DNA of 64,000 bases from CAISIP01 sp965278985 (GTDB taxonomy: Bacteria > Pseudomonadota > Gammaproteobacteria > Burkholderiales > Burkholderiaceae_C): assembly GCA_965278985.1 (NCBI GenBank), contig OZ257131.1, positions 5,084,001 through 5,148,000 on the forward strand, given 5' to 3'. Below the pieces are notes generated by a model. The model made no database searches and was not told the DNA's origin. It saw only the letters and a list, made by a program, of their open reading frames with translations. Position numbers and translations under genes: made by a program. Shown piece after piece: positions 34,433 through 42,027 of the stretch (its first letter is position 1; the number at the start of each line of letters is the position of its first letter).

Positions 34433-35386
34433 TCAACCCTGGCGCGGTGCGGCCTGCAGCCCGGCCAGCAGCGGCGTATCGTGCGCGCGCAGGTGCGCCT
34501 CGCCGCGCTCGAGGATGAAGTAGCGGAACGCCTCGGCTGCCGGCGACAGCAGCCGTGACTGCAGCCGCACGATGTTCCAGGTCCGCACCACGGGCGTGCC
34601 CTCCACGTCCAGTACCGCGAGCAGCCCTGAGCGCACCTCCAGCCCGATGGTGTGCAGCGACAGGAAGGCTACGCCCATGCCGGCGACCACGGCCTGCTTG
34701 ATGGTCTCGTTGTCGGGCATCTCCATCGTGACCTGCGGCTGCAGCTGCTGGCTCTCGAACAGCGCCGACATCGCGGCCCGCGTGCCCGAGCCGTGCTCGC
34801 GCGCGATGATCGGGTAGCCCTGCACCATGGCCAGTGGCACCCGCCCGACCGACACCAGCGGGTGCTGCGGCGCCGCCACCAGCGCCAGCGGGTGCGCGGC
34901 AAAAGCCTCCGACTGCGTGGCGATCTCGCGCGGCGGGCGGCCCATCACCGACAGGTCGATCTCTCCGGCCTCCATCAGGGTCACCAGCTGTTCGCGGTTG
35001 TGCGCCACGCGCAGCCGCACCTCCACGCCCGGATGCTCTTCGTGGAAGCGCGTCAGCAGCTGCGGCACGAAATAACTCGCCGTGGTGACGATGCCGATGG
35101 TCAGCAGGCCGTGCTCCAGCCGCTGCAACCGGGCCATGGCGTCGTCGGCCTCCTTCAGGTCCGCCAGCAGGCGCCGCGCATGCACCAGGAAGTATTCGCC
35201 CGCCGTCGACAGCGACAACCGCCGGCCCTGGCGGTCGAACAGCAGCAGGCCGACCTGGCCCTCCAGCTCCTTGACCTGCATTGACACGGCGGGCGGCGTC
35301 AGGTGCAGGTTCTCGGCCGCGCGCGCCATGCTGCCCTGCGCCGCGACCTCAGTGAATACCCGCAGCTGGCGGAACGTGATGTTCAT
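34433..35386 (-). CDS. cbbR: RuBisCO operon activator CbbR (LysR family)
   Basis: LTTR of 317 residues, divergent from cbbL by 116 bp. The HTH region reads MNITFRQLRVFTEVAAQGSM and AENLHLTPPAVSMQVKELEG, the CbbR pattern. Effector-domain blocks such as GIVTTASYFVPQLLTRFHEE and EHGSGTRAAMSALFE also match CbbR. It is known in this family to sense metabolites such as RuBP, PEP or NADPH and to activate cbb transcription. A phased set of TNA triplets in the cbbR-cbbL gap probably forms its binding site and also covers its own promoter region. Confidence 0.93.
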   Translation of the reverse strand: MNITFRQLRVFTEVAAQGSMARAAENLHLTPPAVSMQVKELEGQVGLLLFDRQGRRLSLSTAGEYFLVHARRLLADLKEADDAMARLQRLEHGLLTIGIVTTASYFVPQLLTRFHEEHPGVEVRLRVAHNREQLVTLMEAGEIDLSVMGRPPREIATQSEAFAAHPLALVAAPQHPLVSVGRVPLAMVQGYPIIAREHGSGTRAAMSALFESQQLQPQVTMEMPDNETIKQAVVAGMGVAFLSLHTIGLEVRSGLLAVLDVEGTPVVRTWNIVRLQSRLLSPAAEAFRYFILERGEAHLRAHDTPLLAGLQAAPRQG

Positions 35387-35400
35387 GGTTCAGCTTTTCC

Positions 35401-35435
35401 TGATCAAGACGTGAAGGAAATCTGACTTTCGCTTA
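35401..35435. promoter_or_regulatory. Helix-phased TNA array, candidate CbbR operator
   Basis: TGA at 35401, TGA at 35412, TGA at 35423 and TTA at 35433 are spaced 11, 11 and 10 bp, giving TNA-N8-TNA-N8-TNA-N7-TNA. CbbR sites are described as TNA-N7/8-TNA repeats. The array lies 68-102 bp before the cbbL start and 15-49 bp before the cbbR start. Identification as the CbbR operator is inference. Confidence 0.6.
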
Positions 35436-35492
35436 ATTGCCGCCAAACCTACATTGGGTCGAACCCGCCCCATAAGCCACCTTTCGTTCCCC

Positions 35493-35498
35493 AGGAGA
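35493..35498 (+). promoter_or_regulatory. Shine-Dalgarno sequence of cbbL deciding a GTG start
   Basis: AGGAGA ends four bases before the GTG at 35503, supporting that GTG as the initiation codon of the RuBisCO large subunit. Confidence 0.65.
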
Positions 35499-35502
35499 CC
35501 TT

Positions 35503-36993
35503 GTGAACAAACCCATCGAAGCTGGCATGCTGGCCGAAGCCGCCACGCAGATCACCGACAGCAAGAAGCGCTACACCGCCGGTGTGCTGAAGTACCGCCA
35601 GATGGGCTACTGGGTCCCCGACTACGTGCCCCGCGACACCGACACCATCTGCCTGTTCCGCATCACGCCACAGGAGGGGGTCGACCCGGTGGAGGCCGGC
35701 GCGGCGGTTGCCGGCGAGTCCAGCACCGCCACCTGGACGGTGGTGTGGACCGACCGCCTGACCGCCTGCGAGAACTACCGCGCCAAGTGCTACAAGGTCG
35801 AGCCCGTGCCGAACATCCCGGGCCAGTACTTCGCCTGGGTGGCCTACGACATCATCCTGTTCGAAGAGGGCTCGATCGCCAACATGACGGCCAGCCTGAT
35901 CGGCAACGTGTTCTCGTTCAAGCCGCTCAAGGCCGCGCGGCTGGAGGACATCCGCATCCCGGTGGCCTACGTGAAGACATTCAAGGGCCCGCCCACCGGC
36001 CTCATCGTCGAGCGCGAACGGCTCGACAAGTTCGGCCGCCCGCTGCTGGGCGCTACCACCAAGCCCAAGCTGGGGCTGTCGGCACGCAACTACGGCCGCG
36101 TGATCTACGAGGGCCTCAAGGGTGGGCTGGACTTCATGAAGGACGACGAGAACATCAACTCGCAGCCCTTCATGCACTGGCGCGACCGCTATCTCTACGT
36201 GATGGACGGCGTGAACAAGGCCAGCGCCGCCACCGGCGAAGTCAAGGGCAGCTACCTGAACGTGACGGCCGGCACGATGGAGGCGATCTACGAGCGCGCC
36301 GAGTTCGCGAAGGAGCTGGGCAGCGTGATCGTCATGGTCGACCTGATCGTGGGCTGGCCCTGCATCCAGAGCCTGGGCGAATGGTGCCGGCGCAACGACA
36401 TGATCCTGCACCTGCACCGCGCGGGCCATGGTACCTACACGCGGCAGAAGAACCATGGCGTGAGCTTCCGCGTCATCGCCAAGTGGCTGCGCCTGGCCGG
36501 CGTGGACCACATGCACACGGGCACGGCCGTGGGCAAGCTCGAAGGCGACCCGATGACCGTGCAGGGCTACTACAACGTCTGCCGCGACAGCTACACCAAG
36601 ACCGACCTGCCGCGCGGCCTGTTCTTCGACCAGGACTGGTGCGATCTCAAGAAGGTCATGCCGGTGGCCTCGGGCGGCATCCACGCGGGGCAGATGCACC
36701 AGCTGCTGCACCTGTTCGGCGACGACGTGTGCCTGCAGTTCGGCGGCGGCACCATCGGCCACCCGGCCGGCATCCAGGCCGGCGCCGTGGCCAACCGCGT
36801 GGCGCTCGAATCCATGGTCAAGGCCCGCAACGAGGGCATGGACATCGTCAACGAGGGGCCGGACATCCTGCGCAAGGCGGCCCAGTTCTGCACGCCGCTG
36901 CGCCAAGCGCTCGACACCTGGGGCGACATCAGCTTCAACTACACGCCCACCGACACCAGCGACTACGCCGTGACGCCGGCGGTGTCGGCCTGA
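35503..36993 (+). CDS. cbbL: RuBisCO large subunit, form IC (red type)
   Basis: Catalytic subunit of ribulose-1,5-bisphosphate carboxylase/oxygenase, 496 residues. The first active-site region KPKLGLSARNYG, the carbamylated-lysine motif GGLDFMKDDENINSQPF (K213) and loop 6 HTGTAVGKLEGDP are intact. The N-terminus DSKKRYTAGVLKYRQMGYW is typical of red-type form IC enzymes. It starts with GTG behind a strong ribosome site. It leads the operon cbbLSXFPZY; the presence of cbbX agrees with the red type. It catalyses CO2 fixation and, as a side reaction, oxygenation to 2-phosphoglycolate. Confidence 0.97.
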   Translation: MNKPIEAGMLAEAATQITDSKKRYTAGVLKYRQMGYWVPDYVPRDTDTICLFRITPQEGVDPVEAGAAVAGESSTATWTVVWTDRLTACENYRAKCYKVEPVPNIPGQYFAWVAYDIILFEEGSIANMTASLIGNVFSFKPLKAARLEDIRIPVAYVKTFKGPPTGLIVERERLDKFGRPLLGATTKPKLGLSARNYGRVIYEGLKGGLDFMKDDENINSQPFMHWRDRYLYVMDGVNKASAATGEVKGSYLNVTAGTMEAIYERAEFAKELGSVIVMVDLIVGWPCIQSLGEWCRRNDMILHLHRAGHGTYTRQKNHGVSFRVIAKWLRLAGVDHMHTGTAVGKLEGDPMTVQGYYNVCRDSYTKTDLPRGLFFDQDWCDLKKVMPVASGGIHAGQMHQLLHLFGDDVCLQFGGGTIGHPAGIQAGAVANRVALESMVKARNEGMDIVNEGPDILRKAAQFCTPLRQALDTWGDISFNYTPTDTSDYAVTPAVSA

Positions 36994-37012
36994 ACCGAGA
37001 AGGACCTGCACC

Positions 37013-37447
37013 ATGATGACCAACCCCACCGGCCGCGTGACGCAAGGCCAGTTCAGCTTCCTGCCCGACCTGACCGACGAGGAGATCACGCGCCAGATCG
37101 ACTACGGCCTGGCCAAGGGATATGCCTGGTCGGTCGAATACACCGACGACCCGCACCCGCGCAACACCTACTGGGAGATGTTCGGCATGCCCATGTTCGA
37201 CCTGGTGGACGCAGCGGGGGTGATGCAGGAACTGCAGCAGTGCCGCCAGACCTTCGGCAACCACTACATCCGCCTGATGGCCTTCGACTCCACGCGCGGC
37301 GTGGAGTCCATCGCCATGAGCTTCATCGTGGGCCGCCCGGCGCAGGAGCCCGGCTTCGGCCTGGTGCGCCAGGAGGCTGGTGGCCGCAACCTGCGCTACA
37401 CCGTGCACAGCTACGCCACCGACAAGCCCGAGACCCAGCGGTACTGA
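37013..37447 (+). CDS. cbbS: RuBisCO small subunit, red type
   Basis: Small subunit of 144 residues that caps the L8S8 enzyme. It has QGQFSFLPDLTDEEITRQID at the N-terminus and YWEMFGMPMFDLVDAAGVM in the core. The C-terminal extension, from about EPGFGLVRQEAGGRNLRYTV to the end, is the beta-hairpin tail characteristic of red-type small subunits, which helps assembly. It follows cbbL by 19 bp. Confidence 0.96.
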   Translation: MMTNPTGRVTQGQFSFLPDLTDEEITRQIDYGLAKGYAWSVEYTDDPHPRNTYWEMFGMPMFDLVDAAGVMQELQQCRQTFGNHYIRLMAFDSTRGVESIAMSFIVGRPAQEPGFGLVRQEAGGRNLRYTVHSYATDKPETQRY

Positions 37448-37461
37448 ACAGCCTGCCCACC

Positions 37462-38430
37462 ATGTCGCTGCTCTACAGCATCCCCGGCACCGGCGAGCGC
37501 GCCCCGCCTGCGGCCGCACAGGCCAGTGTCGATCCACCCGATGCGCCGCCGCCGGCGGCAACCACCGTCGCAGAGGTGCTACGCGACAGCCGCATCGAAG
37601 AGGTGTTCGCCGAACTCGAGCGCGACCTCGTCGGCCTGGCGCCCGTCAAGCAACGCATCCACGAAATCGCCGCGCTGCTGGTGATCGACCGCCTGCGGAT
37701 GAACCACGGCCTGGCTGCGCAGACGCCCTCGCTGCACATGAGCTTCGCCGGCAACCCCGGCACCGGCAAGACCACGGTGGCCATGCGCATGGCGCAGATC
37801 CTGCACCGCCTGGGCTATGTGCGCAAAGGCCACCTGGTGGCGGTGACGCGCGACGACCTGGTCGGCCAGTACATCGGCCACACCGCACCCAAGACCAAGG
37901 AGGTGCTCAAGAAGGCCATGGGCGGCGTGTTGTTCATCGACGAGGCCTACTACCTGTACCGGCCCGAGAACGAGCGCGACTATGGGCAGGAAGCGATCGA
38001 GATCCTGCTGCAGGTCATGGAGAACCAGCGCGACGACCTGGTCGTGATCCTGGCCGGCTACCACGACCGCATGCGCACCTTCTTCCAGTCCAACCCGGGC
38101 ATGAGCTCGCGCATCGCGCACCACCTGGACTTTCCGGACTACCCGCCGGCCGAGCTGCTGGAGATCGGCGACCGCATGCTGGCCGGCCTGCACTACCGCT
38201 TCGGCGAGGGCGCGCGCGAGGCTTTCGCCGAGTACCTGGACCTGCGCGTGGGCCAGCCGCATTTCGCCAACGCGCGCAGCGTGCGCAACGCGCTGGACCG
38301 GGCGCGGCTGCGCCAGGCCGGCCGGTTGTTCGCCGACCGCAGCCGGGTGCTCTCCGCCGACGACCTGAGCACCTTGAAGCCCTCCGACATCCGGGCCAGC
38401 CGGGTGTTCCAACCCGCTCGAACACCATGA
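37462..38430 (+). CDS. cbbX: Red-type RuBisCO activase CbbX
   Basis: AAA+ activase, 322 residues, which pulls on the large-subunit C-terminus to release inhibitory sugar phosphates. Walker A is FAGNPGTGKTTVAMRMA, the pore loop contains YIGHTAPKTKEVL, and Walker B is GGVLFIDEAYYLYRPENERD. The start ATG at 37462 gives an N-terminal Ala/Pro-rich segment before the AAA domain, and this is slightly longer than in many homologues. It follows cbbS by 14 bp and its stop overlaps the fbp start. Confidence 0.95.
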   Translation: MSLLYSIPGTGERAPPAAAQASVDPPDAPPPAATTVAEVLRDSRIEEVFAELERDLVGLAPVKQRIHEIAALLVIDRLRMNHGLAAQTPSLHMSFAGNPGTGKTTVAMRMAQILHRLGYVRKGHLVAVTRDDLVGQYIGHTAPKTKEVLKKAMGGVLFIDEAYYLYRPENERDYGQEAIEILLQVMENQRDDLVVILAGYHDRMRTFFQSNPGMSSRIAHHLDFPDYPPAELLEIGDRMLAGLHYRFGEGAREAFAEYLDLRVGQPHFANARSVRNALDRARLRQAGRLFADRSRVLSADDLSTLKPSDIRASRVFQPARTP

Positions 38431-39518
38431 TGGCCATCGCCCGGCGCTGGACACTCACGCGCTACCTGATCGAACAGCGCCGCCGCTTTCCCCAGGCCAG
38501 TGGCGACCTCAATGCACTGATCCTCGATGTCTCGCTGGCCTGCAAGGCCATTGCCCGCATCGTCGCGCTGGGCGTGCTGGCCGACGGCGGCGCGGCCCGG
38601 ACAGGCACCAGCGTGCAGGGTGAGCAGCCGCCGCAGCCGCAGCCGCTGGACGCGCTGGGCAACGAGCTGTTCGTGCGCATGAACGAGTGGAGCGGCCACC
38701 TGGCCGGCCTGGCCTCCGAGGAGAGGGCCGCGCCGCACCAGATCCCACCCGCCCACCCGCGCGGCAAATATTTGCTGGTCTTCGACCCGCTGGACGGCTC
38801 CGGCAACATCGACGTCAACGGCACGGTGGGCAGCATCTTCTCGCTCCTGCGTGCGCCGCAGGAGGTGGTCGACAGCGGCCGCGATGTGGTGGAGGCCGAC
38901 TTCCTGCAAAGCGGCGCCCGCCAGGTGGCCGCCGGTTACGCGCTGTACGGCCCCACCACCATGTTCGTGCTGACGGTGGGCGACGGCGTGGCCGGCTTCA
39001 CGCTGGACCCGAACCTGGGCGAATTCGTGCTCACGCATCCGGACATGCGCGTGCCCGAGGACACCGGTGAGTTCGCCATCAACAGCTCCAACAGCCGCTT
39101 CTGGGAGCCGCCGGTCAAGCGCTACGTGGACGAATGCATGGCCGGCCGCTCGGGCCCGCGCGGCAAGGACTTCAACATGCGCTGGATCGCGAGCATGGTG
39201 GCCGACGCGCACCGCATCCTGCTGCGCGGCGGTGTGTTCCTGAACCCGCGCGACAGCAAGGAACCGGCGCAGGCCGGCCGCCTGCGGCTGCTGCACGAGG
39301 CCAACCCCATCGGGATGCTGATGGAGCAGGCCGGCGGCCGCGCCAGTACAGGCAGGCAGCCCGTGCTCGGCGTCCAGCCCAGCGAACTGCACCAGCGCAT
39401 CGGGCTGGTTTTCGGCTCACGGCAGGAGGTCGAGCGCATCGAACGCTACCACCGCGATCCGCTCCTGCAGGGCAGCGCCACCCCCTTGTTCGCCGAACGC
39501 AGCCTGTTCCGCGCCTGA
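38427..39518 (+). CDS. cbbF: Fructose-1,6-bisphosphatase class I
   Basis: Calvin cycle FBPase (may also act on sedoheptulose bisphosphate), 363 residues. The metal-binding block FDPLDGSGNIDVNGTVGSIF and the C-terminal block GVFLNPRDSKEP with EANPIGMLMEQAGGRAS are intact, and the AMP/substrate region INSSNSRFWEPPVKRYVDEC is visible. The ATG at 38427 overlaps the cbbX stop (ATGATG); the next ATG at 38430 is also possible. It sits between cbbX and phosphoribulokinase, confirming a role in RuBP regeneration. Confidence 0.95.
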   Translation: MMAIARRWTLTRYLIEQRRRFPQASGDLNALILDVSLACKAIARIVALGVLADGGAARTGTSVQGEQPPQPQPLDALGNELFVRMNEWSGHLAGLASEERAAPHQIPPAHPRGKYLLVFDPLDGSGNIDVNGTVGSIFSLLRAPQEVVDSGRDVVEADFLQSGARQVAAGYALYGPTTMFVLTVGDGVAGFTLDPNLGEFVLTHPDMRVPEDTGEFAINSSNSRFWEPPVKRYVDECMAGRSGPRGKDFNMRWIASMVADAHRILLRGGVFLNPRDSKEPAQAGRLRLLHEANPIGMLMEQAGGRASTGRQPVLGVQPSELHQRIGLVFGSRQEVERIERYHRDPLLQGSATPLFAERSLFRA

Positions 39519-39537
39519 AGGTCCCCTGGAGAACACC

Positions 39538-40422
39538 ATGTCGGAACGGCATCCCATCATCGCCATCACCGGCTCCTCCGGCGCCGGCACCTCGTCGGTC
39601 ACGCGCACCTTCGACAACATCTTTCGCCGCGAGAACGTGCGCGCCGCCATCATCGAAGGCGACAGCTTCCATCGCTTCGACCGTAAGGACATGCGCGCGC
39701 GGCAAGCCCAGGCGGAGAGCGAGGGCAACAAGAACTTCAGCCATTTCGGCCCCGAGAACAACCTGTTTCCCGAGCTGGAGCAGCTTTTCCGCAGCTACGC
39801 CGAAAGCGGAGGAGGCCGGCGCCGCAAGTACCTGCACGACCCCGTCGAGGCCGCGCCCTATGGGCAGGAGCCCGGAACCTTCACGCCGTGGGAAGAGCTG
39901 GAGGAGCAGACCGACGTGCTGTTCTACGAAGGACTGCATGGTGCCGTGGTGACGCCGGAGGTGGACATCGCGCGCTACCCCGACCTGCTGGTCGGCGTGG
40001 TGCCGGTCATCAACCTGGAATGGATCCAGAAGCTGTGGCGCGACAAGCACGTGCGCGGCTACACGACCGAGGCCGTGACCGACACCATCCTGCGCCGCAT
40101 GCCCGACTATGTGCACTACATCGTGCCGCAGTTCGCGCACACGCACGTGAATTTCCAGCGCGTGCCGGTGGTGGACACCAGCGACCCCTTCATTGCGCGC
40201 AACATCCCGACGGCGGACGAGAGCATCTGCGTGATCCGCTTCGCCAATCCCAAGGGCATCGACTTCCCCTACCTGCTCAACATGGTGCACGGCGCCTGGA
40301 TGTCGCGCGCCAACACCATCGTCGTGCCCGGCGGCAAGATGGAGCTGGCCATGCAGCTGATCTTCACACCCTTCATCTGGCGCATGATGGAACGTCGCCA
40401 GCGAGCGCTCGGTGCAATCTGA
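39538..40422 (+). CDS. cbbP: Phosphoribulokinase (proteobacterial type)
   Basis: ATP-dependent kinase that makes ribulose-1,5-bisphosphate, 294 residues. The P-loop is AITGSSGAGTSSVTRTF, the substrate region IIEGDSFHRFDRKDMRARQA, and the Walker B-type block FYEGLHGAVVTPEVDIARYP. The size fits the octameric proteobacterial enzyme, which is controlled by NADH and AMP. It lies 19 bp after fbp and 58 bp before the phosphatase gene. Confidence 0.96.
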   Translation: MSERHPIIAITGSSGAGTSSVTRTFDNIFRRENVRAAIIEGDSFHRFDRKDMRARQAQAESEGNKNFSHFGPENNLFPELEQLFRSYAESGGGRRRKYLHDPVEAAPYGQEPGTFTPWEELEEQTDVLFYEGLHGAVVTPEVDIARYPDLLVGVVPVINLEWIQKLWRDKHVRGYTTEAVTDTILRRMPDYVHYIVPQFAHTHVNFQRVPVVDTSDPFIARNIPTADESICVIRFANPKGIDFPYLLNMVHGAWMSRANTIVVPGGKMELAMQLIFTPFIWRMMERRQRALGAI

Positions 40423-40480
40423 ATCGCGTGCACAGGGAACGGCCGTGGCCTCCAGGTCGACCCCGTCGGGGTCCGGGCTG

Positions 40481-41167
40481 ATGGACAGGAAGATCCGCTG
40501 CGAGCTGGTCTCGTTCGACCTGGACGGCACGCTGGTGGACACCGCCGACGAGATCGCCGAGGCCGCCAACCGCACGCTGGATACGCACGGCATCGCCCGC
40601 CGCCCGGCCGCTGATATAGGCCTGTTGATCGGCGCCGGCACGCGCGAGCTGATGACCCGGCTGCTGGCACAGTGCTGTCGCGATGACCCCGCCCTGGCGG
40701 CGCGCATCCGCCTGGACGACGTGCTCGCCAGCATGGACACCCACTACGCCGCCACCACCGGCACCTCGGCGCGCCCCTATCCGGGCTGCGTGGAGAGCTT
40801 GCAACGCCTGGGCGCGGCGGGCGTGCGGCTGGCCTGCGTCACCAACAAGGAGCTGCGCCACGCCCACCGCGTGCTGCAGGCGGTCGGTCTGCAGGCGCAT
40901 TTCGCGCTGGTCATCGGCGGCGACTCGCTGCCGCACAAGAAGCCGCATGCCAGCGTGTTGCGGCATGTCGCGCAGCATTTCGGCGTGGCGCACGACTGCA
41001 TGGCCCATGTGGGCGATTCGGCCATCGACGTGGCGGCGGCGCGCAACGCCGGCGTGGCCGCCTGGGCCGTGCCCTACGGCTACAACGCCGGCGTGCCGAT
41101 CGCCGACGCGGCGCCGGACCGCATCTTCGGTACGCTGCCGCAGGTGGCCGACGCAGTGCTGGGATGA
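40481..41167 (+). CDS. cbbZ: Phosphoglycolate phosphatase (CbbZ/Gph)
   Basis: HAD-superfamily hydrolase of 228 residues that removes 2-phosphoglycolate formed by RuBisCO oxygenation. Motif I is VSFDLDGTLVDTADEIAEAA, motif II lies in ACVTNKELRHAHR, and motif III/IV is GDSLPHKKPHASVLR with MAHVGDSAIDVAAARNAGVA. I chose the ATG at 40481, which leaves 10 residues before motif I; a GTG at 40412 overlapping the prk stop is an alternative. Its stop overlaps the next HAD gene by four bases. The product, glycolate, could be oxidised by GlcEF. Confidence 0.93.
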   Translation: MDRKIRCELVSFDLDGTLVDTADEIAEAANRTLDTHGIARRPAADIGLLIGAGTRELMTRLLAQCCRDDPALAARIRLDDVLASMDTHYAATTGTSARPYPGCVESLQRLGAAGVRLACVTNKELRHAHRVLQAVGLQAHFALVIGGDSLPHKKPHASVLRHVAQHFGVAHDCMAHVGDSAIDVAAARNAGVAAWAVPYGYNAGVPIADAAPDRIFGTLPQVADAVLG

Positions 41168-41952
41168 CCGCGCTGCGCGCACTGCTGTGGGATGTCGACG
41201 GCACGCTGGCCGAGACCGAGCGCGACGGCCACCGCGTGGCCTTCAACCAGGCCTTCGAGGCGCTAGGCTTGCCGTGGCGCTGGTCGGTCGAACACTACGG
41301 CCACCTGCTGGCCGTGACGGGTGGGCGCGAGCGGCTGTTGCACGACATGCAGACGCGCGCCGATGCGCCGCGCGAGCCGCAGGTGCGCGAGTCGCTGGCC
41401 CGCGCGCTGCACCAGCGCAAGAACGCGTTCTATGGCGAGCTGGTGGCCCAAGGCAGCATCGCGCTGCGCGAGGGTGTGCCTGCGTTGCTGGGCGCCTGCC
41501 GGGAGCAGGGCCTGCGCATGGCGGTGGCCACCACCACCAGCCGGGCCAATCTGGAGGCGCTGCTGCGGGTGAACCTGGGGCCGCAATGGCGTGACTGGTT
41601 CGATCGCGCGGTCTGCGGCGAGGACGTGGCGCGCAAGAAGCCCGATCCGCAGGTCTACCACATGGCCCTGCAGCTGCTCGGGCTACCGGCGTCGGATACG
41701 CTGGCCATCGAGGATGCGCCGGCCGGCGTGGCGGCGGCGGTGGGCGCGGGCTGCGCCGTGCTGGTCACGCGCAGCGCCTACTTTGCCGAGGTCGCCGATG
41801 GCGTGGCGGCGGCTGCCGTCGCCGTTGGCCCCGGCCTGCACACGCTGCGCGGCTGGCAGCCGTCGCCCGGCTCCCAGAGCGACCGGCCGGTGGCCCTGGA
41901 CGATCTGCGCCATTGGCATCGGCAGGCGTTCCTCGGCCTCGGCGCGCGTTGA
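41164..41952 (+). CDS. cbbY: HAD phosphatase CbbY (xylulose-1,5-bisphosphate phosphatase)
   Basis: CbbY-type HAD hydrolase of 262 residues that degrades xylulose-1,5-bisphosphate, a misfire product and inhibitor of RuBisCO. The diagnostic N-terminus ALLWDVDGTLAETERDGHR and the downstream FNQAFEALGLPWRWSVEHYG match CbbY. MAVATTTSRANLEALLR and KKPDPQVYHMALQLLG plus LAIEDAPAGVAAAVGAG are HAD motifs II-IV. The ATG overlaps the cbbZ stop. It is the last gene of the operon and is convergent with dabA. The specific substrate is assigned from known relatives. Confidence 0.92.
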   Translation: MTALRALLWDVDGTLAETERDGHRVAFNQAFEALGLPWRWSVEHYGHLLAVTGGRERLLHDMQTRADAPREPQVRESLARALHQRKNAFYGELVAQGSIALREGVPALLGACREQGLRMAVATTTSRANLEALLRVNLGPQWRDWFDRAVCGEDVARKKPDPQVYHMALQLLGLPASDTLAIEDAPAGVAAAVGAGCAVLVTRSAYFAEVADGVAAAAVAVGPGLHTLRGWQPSPGSQSDRPVALDDLRHWHRQAFLGLGAR

Positions 41953-42027
41953 TCGTTTCACCAGGTCGTTGCCATGGCCCGCGTGCGCGGCCTGGGTAAC
42001 CGGCTGGCGGCGGGGCCGGGCTGAGGC

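Noticed and set aside
35427..35455. Sigma-70 promoter for cbbL (TTTCGC-N17-TACATT)
   Set aside because: The -35 match is too poor to report as a feature, though weak promoters are common for CbbR-activated genes.
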